Positions 42,906 through 51,733 of a DNA stretch of 64,000 nt are shown here, one piece after another. The position numbers and the translations under genes are program-made. The stretch covers positions 41,527-105,526 of the forward strand of contig NW_005179197.1 of the NCBI RefSeq assembly GCF_000350225.1, written 5' to 3'. The notes under the pieces are model-generated. The model had not been told where the DNA came from, made no database searches, and saw only the letters and a list, made by a program, of their open reading frames with translations. The stretch's first letter is position 1, and each line of letters starts with the position of its first letter. This DNA is from Chondrus crispus (taxonomy: Eukaryota; Rhodophyta; Florideophyceae; Gigartinales; Gigartinaceae).

Positions 42906-44110
42906 TCTTTCATTGTGAACTTCTCGCCGGATCCGTATGAGAAATTGAAGAATACGATGATCCCTATGTACGTTGTGACCAGTTGCTCTTTTGACGAGTT
43001 CATATTTTTGGCAACCACAGTGGGGAAGGCATCCTCATCAAGATGAGAAAATATTTCTTTCTCACGATACTTTTTCATGAGCATCGTCGCGTAGCTGCTG
43101 CGCAGAGCCATCACCGTCACGTTTGTCATTTCGGGGTACTGCACATTGAGAAATCTTTTCAGAGTTCGAGTGACCTGGGCACTGATGAGCTCCTCACCAG
43201 TTTCCGTGTGGAGAATCGAAAGGTTTTTCGGAACCCTCATGCTCTTCGACGTCTGCACGGCGCGTCACAATTCCCCTCATGTGCTTTAAGTGGAACTGAA
43301 GATATTTCAGCACAATTGGAGGGACAAGGAGGTGAGGCATATCAAGTGATCTCTGCGTCTTCTCGCAAAGCGTTCGCAGCTCAAAATACATTCTTCTCCC
43401 TGTCTCGGCTTGTCTGCCCTCCAGCTTGTTGTCGGACGGGCACGGCATCTGCGCATACACCTGGGGTCGATGACCCGCGGCGGAGGAAAGAACGAGAAGG
43501 AGGAAGTTAATGAATCACTTGTTTGTGACCCCTCGTTGCGAAAGAAGCTTCCTCGCTTCTCTTTTTCCATCCCGGCTCTTGACAACCTCGTGCGCCTCCA
43601 TTATCCCGTCCAATGCTTTCCGCGTGAGTTCCGTGCACCTGGAAAAATCCCCAGGCGTGAAAATCCTTCCCTCTGCAATTCTGTCGTCTATCTGCTTTTT
43701 CCTGGTAGCCATTCTTCGTCGACGAAGAATTTCAACATGCAGAAGGCGCTCGGATCCGAGCGCCTTCTGCATGTTGAATTTTTTTTGCAGCTTCACCCTT
43801 GACCACTCCGCTTCGGCATACATGTGTGGGACTTTATCCATGAAGTATAGTTTAGAATGCTCTGCAAGCTTTCTTAAATGCAGAGCCTTCGTCATTACTG
43901 TAGTGCACTGAGTTCTGGAGTCATAATGACTCAGAAAAAGATCGAGCGTGTCACGATCAGTGACAGCTCGAAAGAGCCGTCCTGGTTCGTAGAGATCGAG
44001 GAGATTAGCGTGGCCGCAAACCACGGCCAAGCGTAAGAACTGGCCTGCGACGGTCAAGAGCTTGAGGAAACTACTGTAGCTTCCCCCATTTCCCACTTTG
44101 CAATCATATT
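42896..44110 (-). pseudogene. Tyrosine-recombinase-like gene, copy 2, truncated by the gap
   Basis: Aligned with copy 3, the frames give: SSFLKLLTVAGQFLRLAV, FRAVTDRDTLDLFLSHYDSR, TVMTKALHLRKLAEHSKLYF, DRIAEGRIFTPGDFSR, then TGA at 43515-43517 where copy 3 has TGG, AAGHRPQVYAQM with the candidate first catalytic Arg, TQRSLDMPHLLV, LHTETGEELISAQVT, VTVMALRSSYATMLM (box II with Met in place of His) and SKEQLVTTYIGI with the candidate Tyr. Frame changes occur near 43400 and 43240. A 36-bp in-frame palindromic insertion lies at 43719-43754. The N-terminus runs into the N gap. Confidence 0.65.
43711..43778. repeat. Two abutting perfect palindromes (20 bp and 48 bp) inside the YR frame
   Basis: 43711-43730 (ATTCTTCGTCGACGAAGAAT) and 43731-43778 (two 24-bp arms meeting at GGA/TCC) are each exact, without spacers, and directly adjacent. 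Compared with copy 3 the segment is an insertion after ...QKALG, adding 12 codons. Confidence 0.95.
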
Positions 44111-44112
44111 CT

Positions 44113-44231
44113 NNNNNNNNNNNNNNNNNNNNNNNNNNNNNNNNNNNNNNNNNNNNNNNNNNNNNNNNNNNNNNNNNNNNNNNNNNNNNNNNNNNNNNNN
44201 NNNNNNNNNNNNNNNNNNNNNNNNNNNNNNN
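44113..44231. other. Assembly gap (119 N)
   Basis: Run of N. Sequences on the two sides need not be adjacent at the stated distance. Confidence 1.
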
Positions 44232-44349
44232 TGAGGAAAGGAGTAAAAGTAGGGTTGTATTTTTTAAGTTTTATCATGAGAAAGGTGAAAAAGGAGAACC
44301 CGACTTGCAGGTCTTGCTTCCAGTTGGCCTGTATTGACCCTTGATCTCT

Positions 44350-45223
44350 GATAAAATACGAAGTTAAAAATATTGCTTGTGCGCCGCGCCTATAATCACA
44401 CAGCGCAAAAATTAAATTTTGCGCACTGACATTTTATTGGCTGTGCGCCGCTGTCGGCAAAATTTGGGCCAGAAATGGGCAACAGCAATGTGATGAATCC
44501 AGCGCAAGTGGGGGACCCGCGTGTAAATCGGCCTAAAACGTATCGTCCCACAGGAAAATTGGCGCCTTCAAAATCACTCAGAATGATACGTTTTGAGCCA
44601 TATACCGTAGTCACTACCGAAATCCCACATACGACGATTGAGGCCCGGACGATACGGTTTTTGTCAATACGTATCAATCCTGGCATATGCCCAAAAACGT
44701 ATCGTCCTGCGGGAACTGACGACGGAACTACACATAGAACAATAAAATGCGACGCCTTATTTCGTAGTTCGTACGTGCGCATTGCGACGCAGTGGGTCTA
44801 ATATGAGGCCCTGCCACTAAATCTGCCTGCTGTAATATGGCCCCAGCACGATACGTTTTGGGCATCTGACAAACTTGCCAGGCGCCGGACACGGTAGGTG
44901 ATAAAATATGAAGTTAAAAATATTGCCTGTGCGCCGTGCCTATAATCGCACAGCGCAAAAATTAAATTTTGCGCACTGAAATTTTATTGGCTGTGCGCCG
45001 CCGTCGGCAAAATTTGGGCCAGAAATGGGCAACAGCAACGTGACGAATCCAGCGCGTATGATGGTGCCGCCATGTAGATCGGCCTAAAACCGTATCGTCC
45101 CACCGGAAAATTGGCGCCTTCAAAATCACCCAGAATGATACGTTTTGAGCCATGTACCGTAGTCAGTACCGAAATCCCACATACAACGATTGAGGCCCGG
45201 ACGATACGGTCTTTGTCATTACG
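44350..45223. repeat. ~550-bp satellite, monomer 1 and first part of monomer 2
   Basis: GATAAAATACGAAGTTAAAA at 44350 and GATAAAATATGAAGTTAAAA at 44900 start near-identical units. Each unit contains several CGATACGTTTT motifs in both orientations (e.g. AAAACGTATCGTCCCAC, AATGATACGTTTTGAG, GACGATACGG, AAAACGTATCGTCCTGC). Monomer 2 is interrupted at 45223 by the LTR element and resumes at 49362. Confidence 0.85.
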
Positions 45224-45718
45224 TTTAGCGGTGCGCAGGGTTATTAAAATGAACAGAGTGACTTACTTGTGTTGAATGGTTTTGCAAAGCGGTTCTTAAG
45301 TTGGACACACTTGGGGTTGCAGGTTGGGTGCCTCTCAGGGTTAGTGAGTGGTTGTGCCTGGCCCCTTTTGCTTTCCCCATCCGAACGCCGCGCCTTTTAT
45401 AGAAATCGTAGCTGAAACTTAGAACGATACAGTACCTGCTAGACTATAATAAACTATCCTTTCACTCTACAACTAATCTCCATACAATCGCTTATGTCCT
45501 TGCCTTCAATCTCCCCGACCATCCTCTTTAGTACTAGTGGATACTGTACTCCTCCTTTGACAATTCTTTTAGGTATGGCATAGAAATTATGTTGTAGTTC
45601 TATGCTATCGTTTTAAAGAATGGAGGAGCCAGTCCATTCGGGAAGGACACGCGCAGTATGTTTATGCAAAGTAAAATTACAAAGACATACATACTGTGGT
45701 TGTCCTTCAACCGTTACA
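45224..45718 (-). repeat. LTR 1 of the tandem element
   Basis: Differs from the other two at several positions near its left end (TTATTAAAATGAACAGAGTG against GTATTGAAATGAACAGCGTG), so it is the oldest or an independently mutated end. Contains a TATA-like CTTTTATAGAAA and AATAAA. Confidence 0.85.
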
Positions 45719-45739
45719 ACTCCTCCCCCTTTAAGATGG

Positions 45740-46278
45740 TTATTCGTCCTCGAATATGCTTGGAGGTGGGTAGTAGGTGATGGAGTCGAAGTAACGTTGA
45801 ATAGAAGGCTTGTGGCTTGGAAGGTCTTGTTCGTCAAACCATTTGTGTTGAAGTATGTTTCCTGAGTTTTCTGATACTAAGAAATGGATAGCGTCTTGAG
45901 TGTTGCGGTTGGAAATGATGTCAATTGTAGGAGGCATCTTGTCTTCGGTCTGAAATGTAGACTCGCGACCGATAGTTCTTTTATGTTGATTTTTGTATTG
46001 TCATCGATTGTATTGCTGTGCGCTGCAAAAAATTTTGCTATACTTTTCAACCAGCTTCGGGCATTTGTACTGTTGAACTTTTCAGGTTTTCCACTTTTTA
46101 ACAAAAGGCTATTGCTATTGCTATTCGTGGTATTTACGTTAGAAATCGATTGGATGGCGATAGCAACAGCTTGATTTGTCTGAGCTATTTGCTCCTGTAA
46201 TGACTGATTAGCTTGAGCTAATTGCTGGCGGAGAGAGCTGATCTCAGTTTGCATTTGGATTATTGAATCTGGCTCCAT
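45740..46278 (-). CDS. Gag N-terminal part followed by chromodomain-like tail (unit 1)
   Basis: From ATG 46278: a predicted coiled coil (IIQMQTEISSLRQQLAQANQ, then SLQEQIAQTNQAVAIAI), then KFNSTNARSWLKSIAKFFA, a typical Gypsy gag opening. The frame ends at 45877. In an overlapping frame (45937-45740) the sequence reads IDIISNRNTQDAIHFLVSEN, NILQHKWFDEQDLPSHKPSI and SIFEDE-stop, which parallels the integrase chromodomain end of element 2 (IERIITHRIYDGQVQFLV ... LFADE). So pol has been deleted between gag and the chromodomain, with the junction near 45940. Function, if any, is unknown. Confidence 0.6.
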
Positions 46279-46345
46279 AGTGTACAGTAGATAATTTTGA
46301 AATTTTCAAACAAGGCAATTTTTTAATGCAAAATTTCTACTGTAG

Positions 46346-46989
46346 TCAATACCTCCAAATTGAACGTTTGGAGTATTTCATGAAGTGCCCCAAGGTCTTC
46401 GATAGTACACCGGGGTTCGTTTTCCTCGGTTTAGTAACCTTGGTCCAACGTCCAATCACGCCCTTGCTCGATGCCAAGTGTACTAGTCGATGTAGTTCCT
46501 TGACACGGCGGCGGTGCTCGTCTTCAACCTTATGCCCGTTGAACAATAAGGCGTTCCTATAGTCCGTATGATATAAATCGCACTTTATTGTAAGGATATT
46601 AGAGTGCTCGCGGTTAAGGTTTTCCACAGCAGGGCCAAATCCACGGCTTAGAATGAGGTGCCTTATATGGGACTCAGACTGGTTGTGCTCCGGCCACGAT
46701 TGGTTGTACGGCTTGTTAAGTTGACAAGTGGAGCACTTCTCTCCATTTGGTCCTGCGTTAGCCGACGGTAGCTCGAAGGTAGCCCCACGGTCGAGCTCAC
46801 CCTTTTCCAGAGCAATATTAAAAGTAACTCTTTTTCAGCGGGCAGCGGTGGTGCACTCTTGTTAGCCGAGGTAGATTGGCTTTGAGCTTGAATTTCGCCT
46901 TGTTTTTCGACGATAATGGGCTCCGGCTCGCTATTGGTGCTGCCTGTGCCACGTGCGGAATCTGCGCTGTTGGTGTTGATTTCGCACAC
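46346..46989 (-). CDS. Additional 5' ORF of the tandem element (unit 1), frameshifted
   Basis: Upstream of gag. Frame 1 (46989-46663) starts EINTNSADSARGTGSTNSEP and includes KSAPPLPAEKELLL. Frame 2 (46627-46346) has LTIKCDLYHTDYRNALLFNG and KELHRLVHLASSKGVIGRWT. A possible C-x-x-C (KCSTCQLNKPYNQ) lies in the intervening part of frame 2. The frame change is identical in unit 2, so it is older than the duplication. Confidence 0.4.
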
Positions 46990-47042
46990 CGCAAAATGTT
47001 TGGTAAAAAATAGGGTTTGATCGATTTGGCGATGCTACCACT

Positions 47043-47537
47043 TTTTGCGGTGCGCAGGGGTATTGAAATGAACAGCGTGACTTACTTGTGTTGAATGGTT
47101 TTGCAAAGCGGTTCTTAAGTTGGACACACTTGGGGTTGCAGGTTGGGTGCCTCTCAGGGTTAGTGAGTGGTTGTGCCTGGCCCCTTTTGCTTTCCCCATC
47201 CGAACGCCGCGCCTTTTATAGAAATCGTAGCTGAAACTTAGAACGATACAGTACCTGCTAGACTATAATAAACTATCCTTTCACTCTACAACTAATCTCC
47301 ATACAATCGCTTATGTCCTTGCCTTCAATCTCCCCGACCATCCTCTTTAGTACTAGTGGATACTGTACTCCTCCTTTGACAATTCTTTTAGGTATGGCAT
47401 AGAAATTATGTTGTAGTTCTATGCTATCGTTTTAAAGAATGGAGGAGCCAGTCCATTCGGGAAGGACACGCGCAGTATGTTTATGCAAAGTAAAATTACA
47501 AAGACATACATACTGTGGTTGTCCTTCAACCGTTACA
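47043..47537 (-). repeat. LTR 2 (shared middle LTR)
   Basis: Serves as the end of one unit and the start of the next, as expected after unequal recombination between LTRs. Confidence 0.85.
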
Positions 47538-47558
47538 ACTCCTCCCCCTTTAAGATGG

Positions 47559-48097
47559 TTATTCGTCCTCGAATATGCTTGGAGGTGGGTAGTAGGTGAT
47601 GGAGTCGAAGTAACGTTGAATAGAAGGCTTGTGGCTTGGAAGGTCTTGTTCGTCAAACCATTTGTGTTGAAGTATGTTTCCTGAGTTTTCTGATACTAAG
47701 AAATGGATAGCGTCTTGAGTGTTGCGGTTGGAAATGATGTCAATTGTAGGAGGCATCTTGTCTTCGGTCTGAAATGTAGACTCGCGACCGATAGTTCTTT
47801 TATGTTGATTTTTGTATTGTCATCGATTGTATTGCTGTGCGCTGCAAAAAATTTTGCTATACTTTTCAACCAGCTTCGGGCATTTGTACTGTTGAACTTT
47901 TCAGGTTTTCCACTTTTTAACAAAAGGCTATTGCTATTGCTATTCGTGGTATTTACGTTAGAAATCGATTGGATGGCGATAGCAACAGCTTGATTTGTCT
48001 GAGCTATTTGCTCCTGTAATGACTGATTAGCTTGAGCTAATTGCTGGCGGAGAGAGCTGATCTCAGTTTGCATTTGGATTATTGAATCTGGCTCCAT
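47559..48097 (-). CDS. Gag-chromodomain region, unit 2 copy
   Basis: Sequence as in 45740-46278, displaced by exactly 1819 bp. No differences noticed. Confidence 0.6.
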
Positions 48098-48164
48098 AGT
48101 GTACAGTAGATAATTTTGAAATTTTCAAACAAGGCAATTTTTTAATGCAAAATTTCTACTGTAG

Positions 48165-48808
48165 TCAATACCTCCAAATTGAACGTTTGGAGTATTTCAT
48201 GAAGTGCCCCAAGGTCTTCGATAGTACACCGGGGTTCGTTTTCCTCGGTTTAGTAACCTTGGTCCAACGTCCAATCACGCCCTTGCTCGATGCCAAGTGT
48301 ACTAGTCGATGTAGTTCCTTGACACGGCGGCGGTGCTCGTCTTCAACCTTATGCCCGTTGAACAATAAGGCGTTCCTATAGTCCGTATGATATAAATCGC
48401 ACTTTATTGTAAGGATATTAGAGTGCTCGCGGTTAAGGTTTTCCACAGCAGGGCCAAATCCACGGCTTAGAATGAGGTGCCTTATATGGGACTCAGACTG
48501 GTTGTGCTCCGGCCACGATTGGTTGTACGGCTTGTTAAGTTGACAAGTGGAGCACTTCTCTCCATTTGGTCCTGCGTTAGCCGACGGTAGCTCGAAGGTA
48601 GCCCCACGGTCGAGCTCACCCTTTTCCAGAGCAATATTAAAAGTAACTCTTTTTCAGCGGGCAGCGGTGGTGCACTCTTGTTAGCCGAGGTAGATTGGCT
48701 CTGAGCTTGAATTTCGCCTTGTTTTTCGACGATAATGGGCTCCGGCTCGCTATTGGTGCTGCCTGTGCCACGTGCGGAATCTGCGCTGTTGGTGTTGATT
48801 TCGCACAC
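48165..48808 (-). CDS. Additional 5' ORF, unit 2 copy
   Basis: As 46346-46989. One base differs in the region I compared (GGCTCTGAGC at ~48698 against GGCTTTGAGC). Confidence 0.4.
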
Positions 48809-48861
48809 CGCAAAATGTTTGGTAAAAAATAGGGTTTGATCGATTTGGCGATGCTACCACT

Positions 48862-49356
48862 TTTTGCGGTGCGCAGGGGTATTGAAATGAACAGCGTGAC
48901 TTACTTGTGTTGAATGGTTTTGCAAAGCGGTTCTTAAGTTGGACACACTTGGGGTTGCAGGTTGGGTGCCTCTCAGGGTTAGTGAGTGGTTGTGCCTGGC
49001 CCCTTTTGCTTTCCCCATCCGAACGCCGCGCCTTTTATAGAAATCGTAGCTGAAACTTAGAACGATACAGTACCTGCTAGACTATAATAAACTATCCTTT
49101 CACTCTACAACTAATCTCCATACAATCGCTTATGTCCTTGCCTTCAATCTCCCCGACCATCCTCTTTAGTACTAGTGGATACTGTACTCCTCCTTTGACA
49201 ATTCTTTTAGGTATGGCATAGAAATTATGTTGTAGTTCTATGCTATCGTTTTAAAGAATGGAGGAGCCAGTCCATTCGGGAAGGACACGCGCAGTATGTT
49301 TATGCAAAGTAAAATTACAAAGACATACATACTGTGCTTGTCCTTCAACCGTTACA
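48862..49356 (-). repeat. LTR 3
   Basis: Ends CAACCGTTACA directly before the target repeat TTACG. One base in its last 25 bp (TGTGCTTGTCC) differs from the others. Confidence 0.85.
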
Positions 49357-49361
49357 TTACG

Positions 49362-49845
49362 TATCGATCCTGCCATATGCCCAAAAACGTATCGTCCTGC
49401 GGGAACTGACGACGGAACTACACATAGAACAATAAAATGCGACGCCTTATTTCGTAGTTCGTACGTGCGCATTGCGACGCAGTGGGTCTAATATGAGGCC
49501 CTGCCACTAAATCTGCCTGCTGTAATATGGCCCCAGCACGATACGTTTTGGGCATCTGACAAGCTTGCCAGGCACCGGACACGGTAGGTGATAAAATATG
49601 AAGTTAAAAATATTGCCTGTGCGCCGCGCCTATAATCACACAGCGCAAAAATTAAATTTTGCGCACTGAAATTTTATTGGCTGTGCGCCGCCGTCAGCAA
49701 AATTTGGGCCAGAAATGGGCAACAGCAATGTGGCGAATCTAGCGCGTATGATGGTGCCGCCGTGTAAATCGGCCTAAAACCGTATCGTCTCACTGGAAAA
49801 TTGGCGCCTTCAAAATCACCCAGAACGATACATTTTGAGCCACAC
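49362..49845. repeat. ~550-bp satellite, rest of monomer 2 and partial monomer 3
   Basis: Continues monomer 2 (GTATCGATCCTGCCATATGC...) to 49589; monomer 3 starts GATAAAATATGAAG at 49590 and fades near 49845. Confidence 0.85.
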
Positions 49846-50002
49846 AGGAAGGTCAGATTTATGATAAATTTAATTAAAGCAATGATGTTGCTATTTTGGG
49901 GCAAGAAATGCTAGATTCTGCCAGCAATGAACGGTGGCCCGTGGGTCATTGGTTCGCGGGCAGCCATATTTTGCCAGCATTTTGGGCCGTTCCCATTCAG
50001 CA

Positions 50003-50425
50003 CGGGGTTATTTCTTTTATATTATATATATTCGGTTATAGTCGTAAGGGAGTAGGATAGTAGGTGAAAGTGGTCGTAGCGGATTAACGGATATAGGGTT
50101 GGTGGGATAAGCGGATTAAGAGTTTTTGGGATTAGCGGATATTAGGATATGTGGATATTGGGATTAGCGGATATTCGGATATACGGAGACTGGGATTAGG
50201 AGATATTGGGATTAGAAGATATTGGGATTAGCGAATATTGGGATTAGGAGATGTTCGGATTAGCAGATATTCGGTTTAGCGAATATTGGGATTAGGAGAT
50301 ATTCGGATTAGCAGATATTCGGATTAGCAGATATTCGGATTAGCGATTATTGGGATTAGGAGATATTCGGATATTCGTTTTAATGATTATTGGGATTTTA
50401 GGATATTGCGCTTTTCCGGGATTCG
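50003..50425 (-). repeat. Inverted arm, right (expanded GGATTAGCGGATATTC array)
   Basis: Begins GGGGTTATTTCTTTTATATT and includes GTAGGTGAAAGTGGTCGTAG, the reverse complement of the left arm. Then comes a degenerate array of GGATTAGCGGATATT/GGATTAGGAGATATT units, longer than in the left arm, ending with ATTGGGATTTTAGGATATTG and TTCCGG. Confidence 0.85.
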
Positions 50426-51287
50426 AAATTATTTGGGATTTCTTTTCCATGTTTTTGGGTTATCATACTTTCTGTACCACCGGGACAATACGGGGCGCGG
50501 ATTTGGTTATTTATGCGGCGCATTTTTTGCCATCATTCCCCATCATTCCCCATCCCTTCCCATCCTCCGCATCACTGTTGGCCCCTTCCCCGTCCCCTTT
50601 TTCCCTGTCCCTACCCTGGCCCTGCCGTACCTCTTGCTCTGCCCTCGTCCTTCTGCCGCCGCCACCACCGCCGCTGCCACCGCCGCTGCCACCGCCGCCG
50701 CCGTGACCACCGCCGCTGCCGCCATTCGGCACCGCTGCCGCCGTCGCCATTTCTCACCGCCGCCGCCGCCATTCCTCACCGCCGGTGCCGCCGTTCCTCC
50801 TCTCCGCGGTCGCCGCCGTTCCTCTCTGCCGCCGGTGCTGCAGTTCACAACCGCCGCCCCCGCCATGACCGCCGCAGCTACCGTCGACACCTCCGCCACT
50901 GCCTTCACTACCGGGGTTCCGAACCGCCGCCGCTGTTCTCCGCCACCGTCGCAGCAGTTCACAACCGCCGCGCGTGCCGCCATCACTGCCGCCGCCACCG
51001 CTGCCGCAGCCGCGACCACCGCCGCCGCCGCAGCCCCCGACCGGAATGATGCCACTCACGATCCGGACCTGTTCGCCCGGTACATAAGTACTGTGGACAT
51101 TAGTGGGCAAGTAGCAGAGATTGAAGACGACAGTGACGACGGGTATGAAGACTGTGCAGGGGACGGGGACCGGGGCCTGGATGGGGGCCGGGAGTTGGAT
51201 GGGGGCGGGGAGCTGGATGGGGACGTGGAGCTGGATGGGGACGTCGACCTGGATGGGGACGTGGACTGGACTTGTGATTTGTCGTGA
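50406..51287 (+). CDS. Low-complexity Ala/Thr/Pro ORF with acidic tail, 293 codons
   Basis: Starts just inside the outer end of the right arm. The middle (50650-51040) is a CCG/CCGCCA trinucleotide-rich tract giving Ala/Thr/Arg/Pro. The last ~75 codons are distinctive: ARYISTVDISGQVAEIEDDS, then tandem LDGGREL/LDGDVEL units. Because GCC-rich DNA keeps frames open by chance, only the acidic tail is persuasive. It may be an N-terminal region comparable to the acidic stretch ahead of the YR gene at 54.6 kb. Confidence 0.3.
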   Translation: MRFSGIRNYLGFLFHVFGLSYFLYHRDNTGRGFGYLCGAFFAIIPHHSPSLPILRITVGPFPVPFFPVPTLALPYLLLCPRPSAAATTAAATAAATAAAVTTAAAAIRHRCRRRHFSPPPPPFLTAGAAVPPLRGRRRSSLPPVLQFTTAAPAMTAAATVDTSATAFTTGVPNRRRCSPPPSQQFTTAARAAITAAATAAAAATTAAAAAPDRNDATHDPDLFARYISTVDISGQVAEIEDDSDDGYEDCAGDGDRGLDGGRELDGGGELDGDVELDGDVDLDGDVDWTCDLS

Positions 51288-51538
51288 GCGATATGGACGA
51301 GGAGGCTGGTCACGAAAGTGGTGCGCATCATCCAAGAAGGAGACTCAAGCTCGGAGAATAGGGGATTAGGGAGATGGGGATGCCATTCGGATGGCGAGTT
51401 AGGTTTTTGATTGATTCCTTCGCAGGAATGCGGGTGGACGGCACTTGGAAATCACGGCAGGCCTGCTCGAAGGCTGCAACTTGAACATGTTCCGGGAAAG
51501 TAGCCATTCGGTACAATTGGGGGGAAGGACACAAATCG

Positions 51539-51733
51539 GTCGACGTATCCTATTCGGAGACGGAATCTAAGCTGGACAGTCTTCTTCTGAGCGACAATAT
51601 AATTAATCAACAGGGCGACAGTTACGAAATGGAACTGGCCCAGCTCGAAAACAGCATCGTCGCCGCGGTGGATATGGGGCTAGAGGCTGAAGGTTTTGGA
51701 ATGGATGCTTTTGGCATTATGTGTACATTCTGA
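51539..51733 (+). CDS. Hypothetical small frame
   Basis: Open from ~51539 (VDVSYSETESKLDSLLLSDN) through NSIVAAVDMGLEAEGFGMDA to TGA 51731-51733. Balanced, acidic, with no start codon of its own, so it is perhaps an exon or fragment continuing the acidic ORF upstream. Confidence 0.3.
   Translation, partial: VDVSYSETESKLDSLLLSDNIINQQGDSYEMELAQLENSIVAAVDMGLEAEGFGMDAFGIMCTF

Larger units (their letters stand above)
45224..49356 (-). mobile_element. Tandem non-autonomous LTR retroelement: LTR-int-LTR-int-LTR
   Basis: Three LTRs (45224-45718, 47043-47537, 48862-49356; 495 bp each) and two internal regions repeat with a period of 1819 bp and almost no differences. The 5-bp direct repeat TTACG flanks the whole block (45219-45223 and 49357-49361), and removing it restores the satellite sequence. 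Right of each left LTR is a polypurine tract (minus strand AAAGGGGGAGGAG, plus-strand position 45720-45734). Left of the second and third LTRs is a TGG-starting primer-binding-site-like sequence (minus strand TGGTAGCATCGCC from 47040). The internal part (1324 bp) has no RT, RNase H or protease. Confidence 0.9.
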
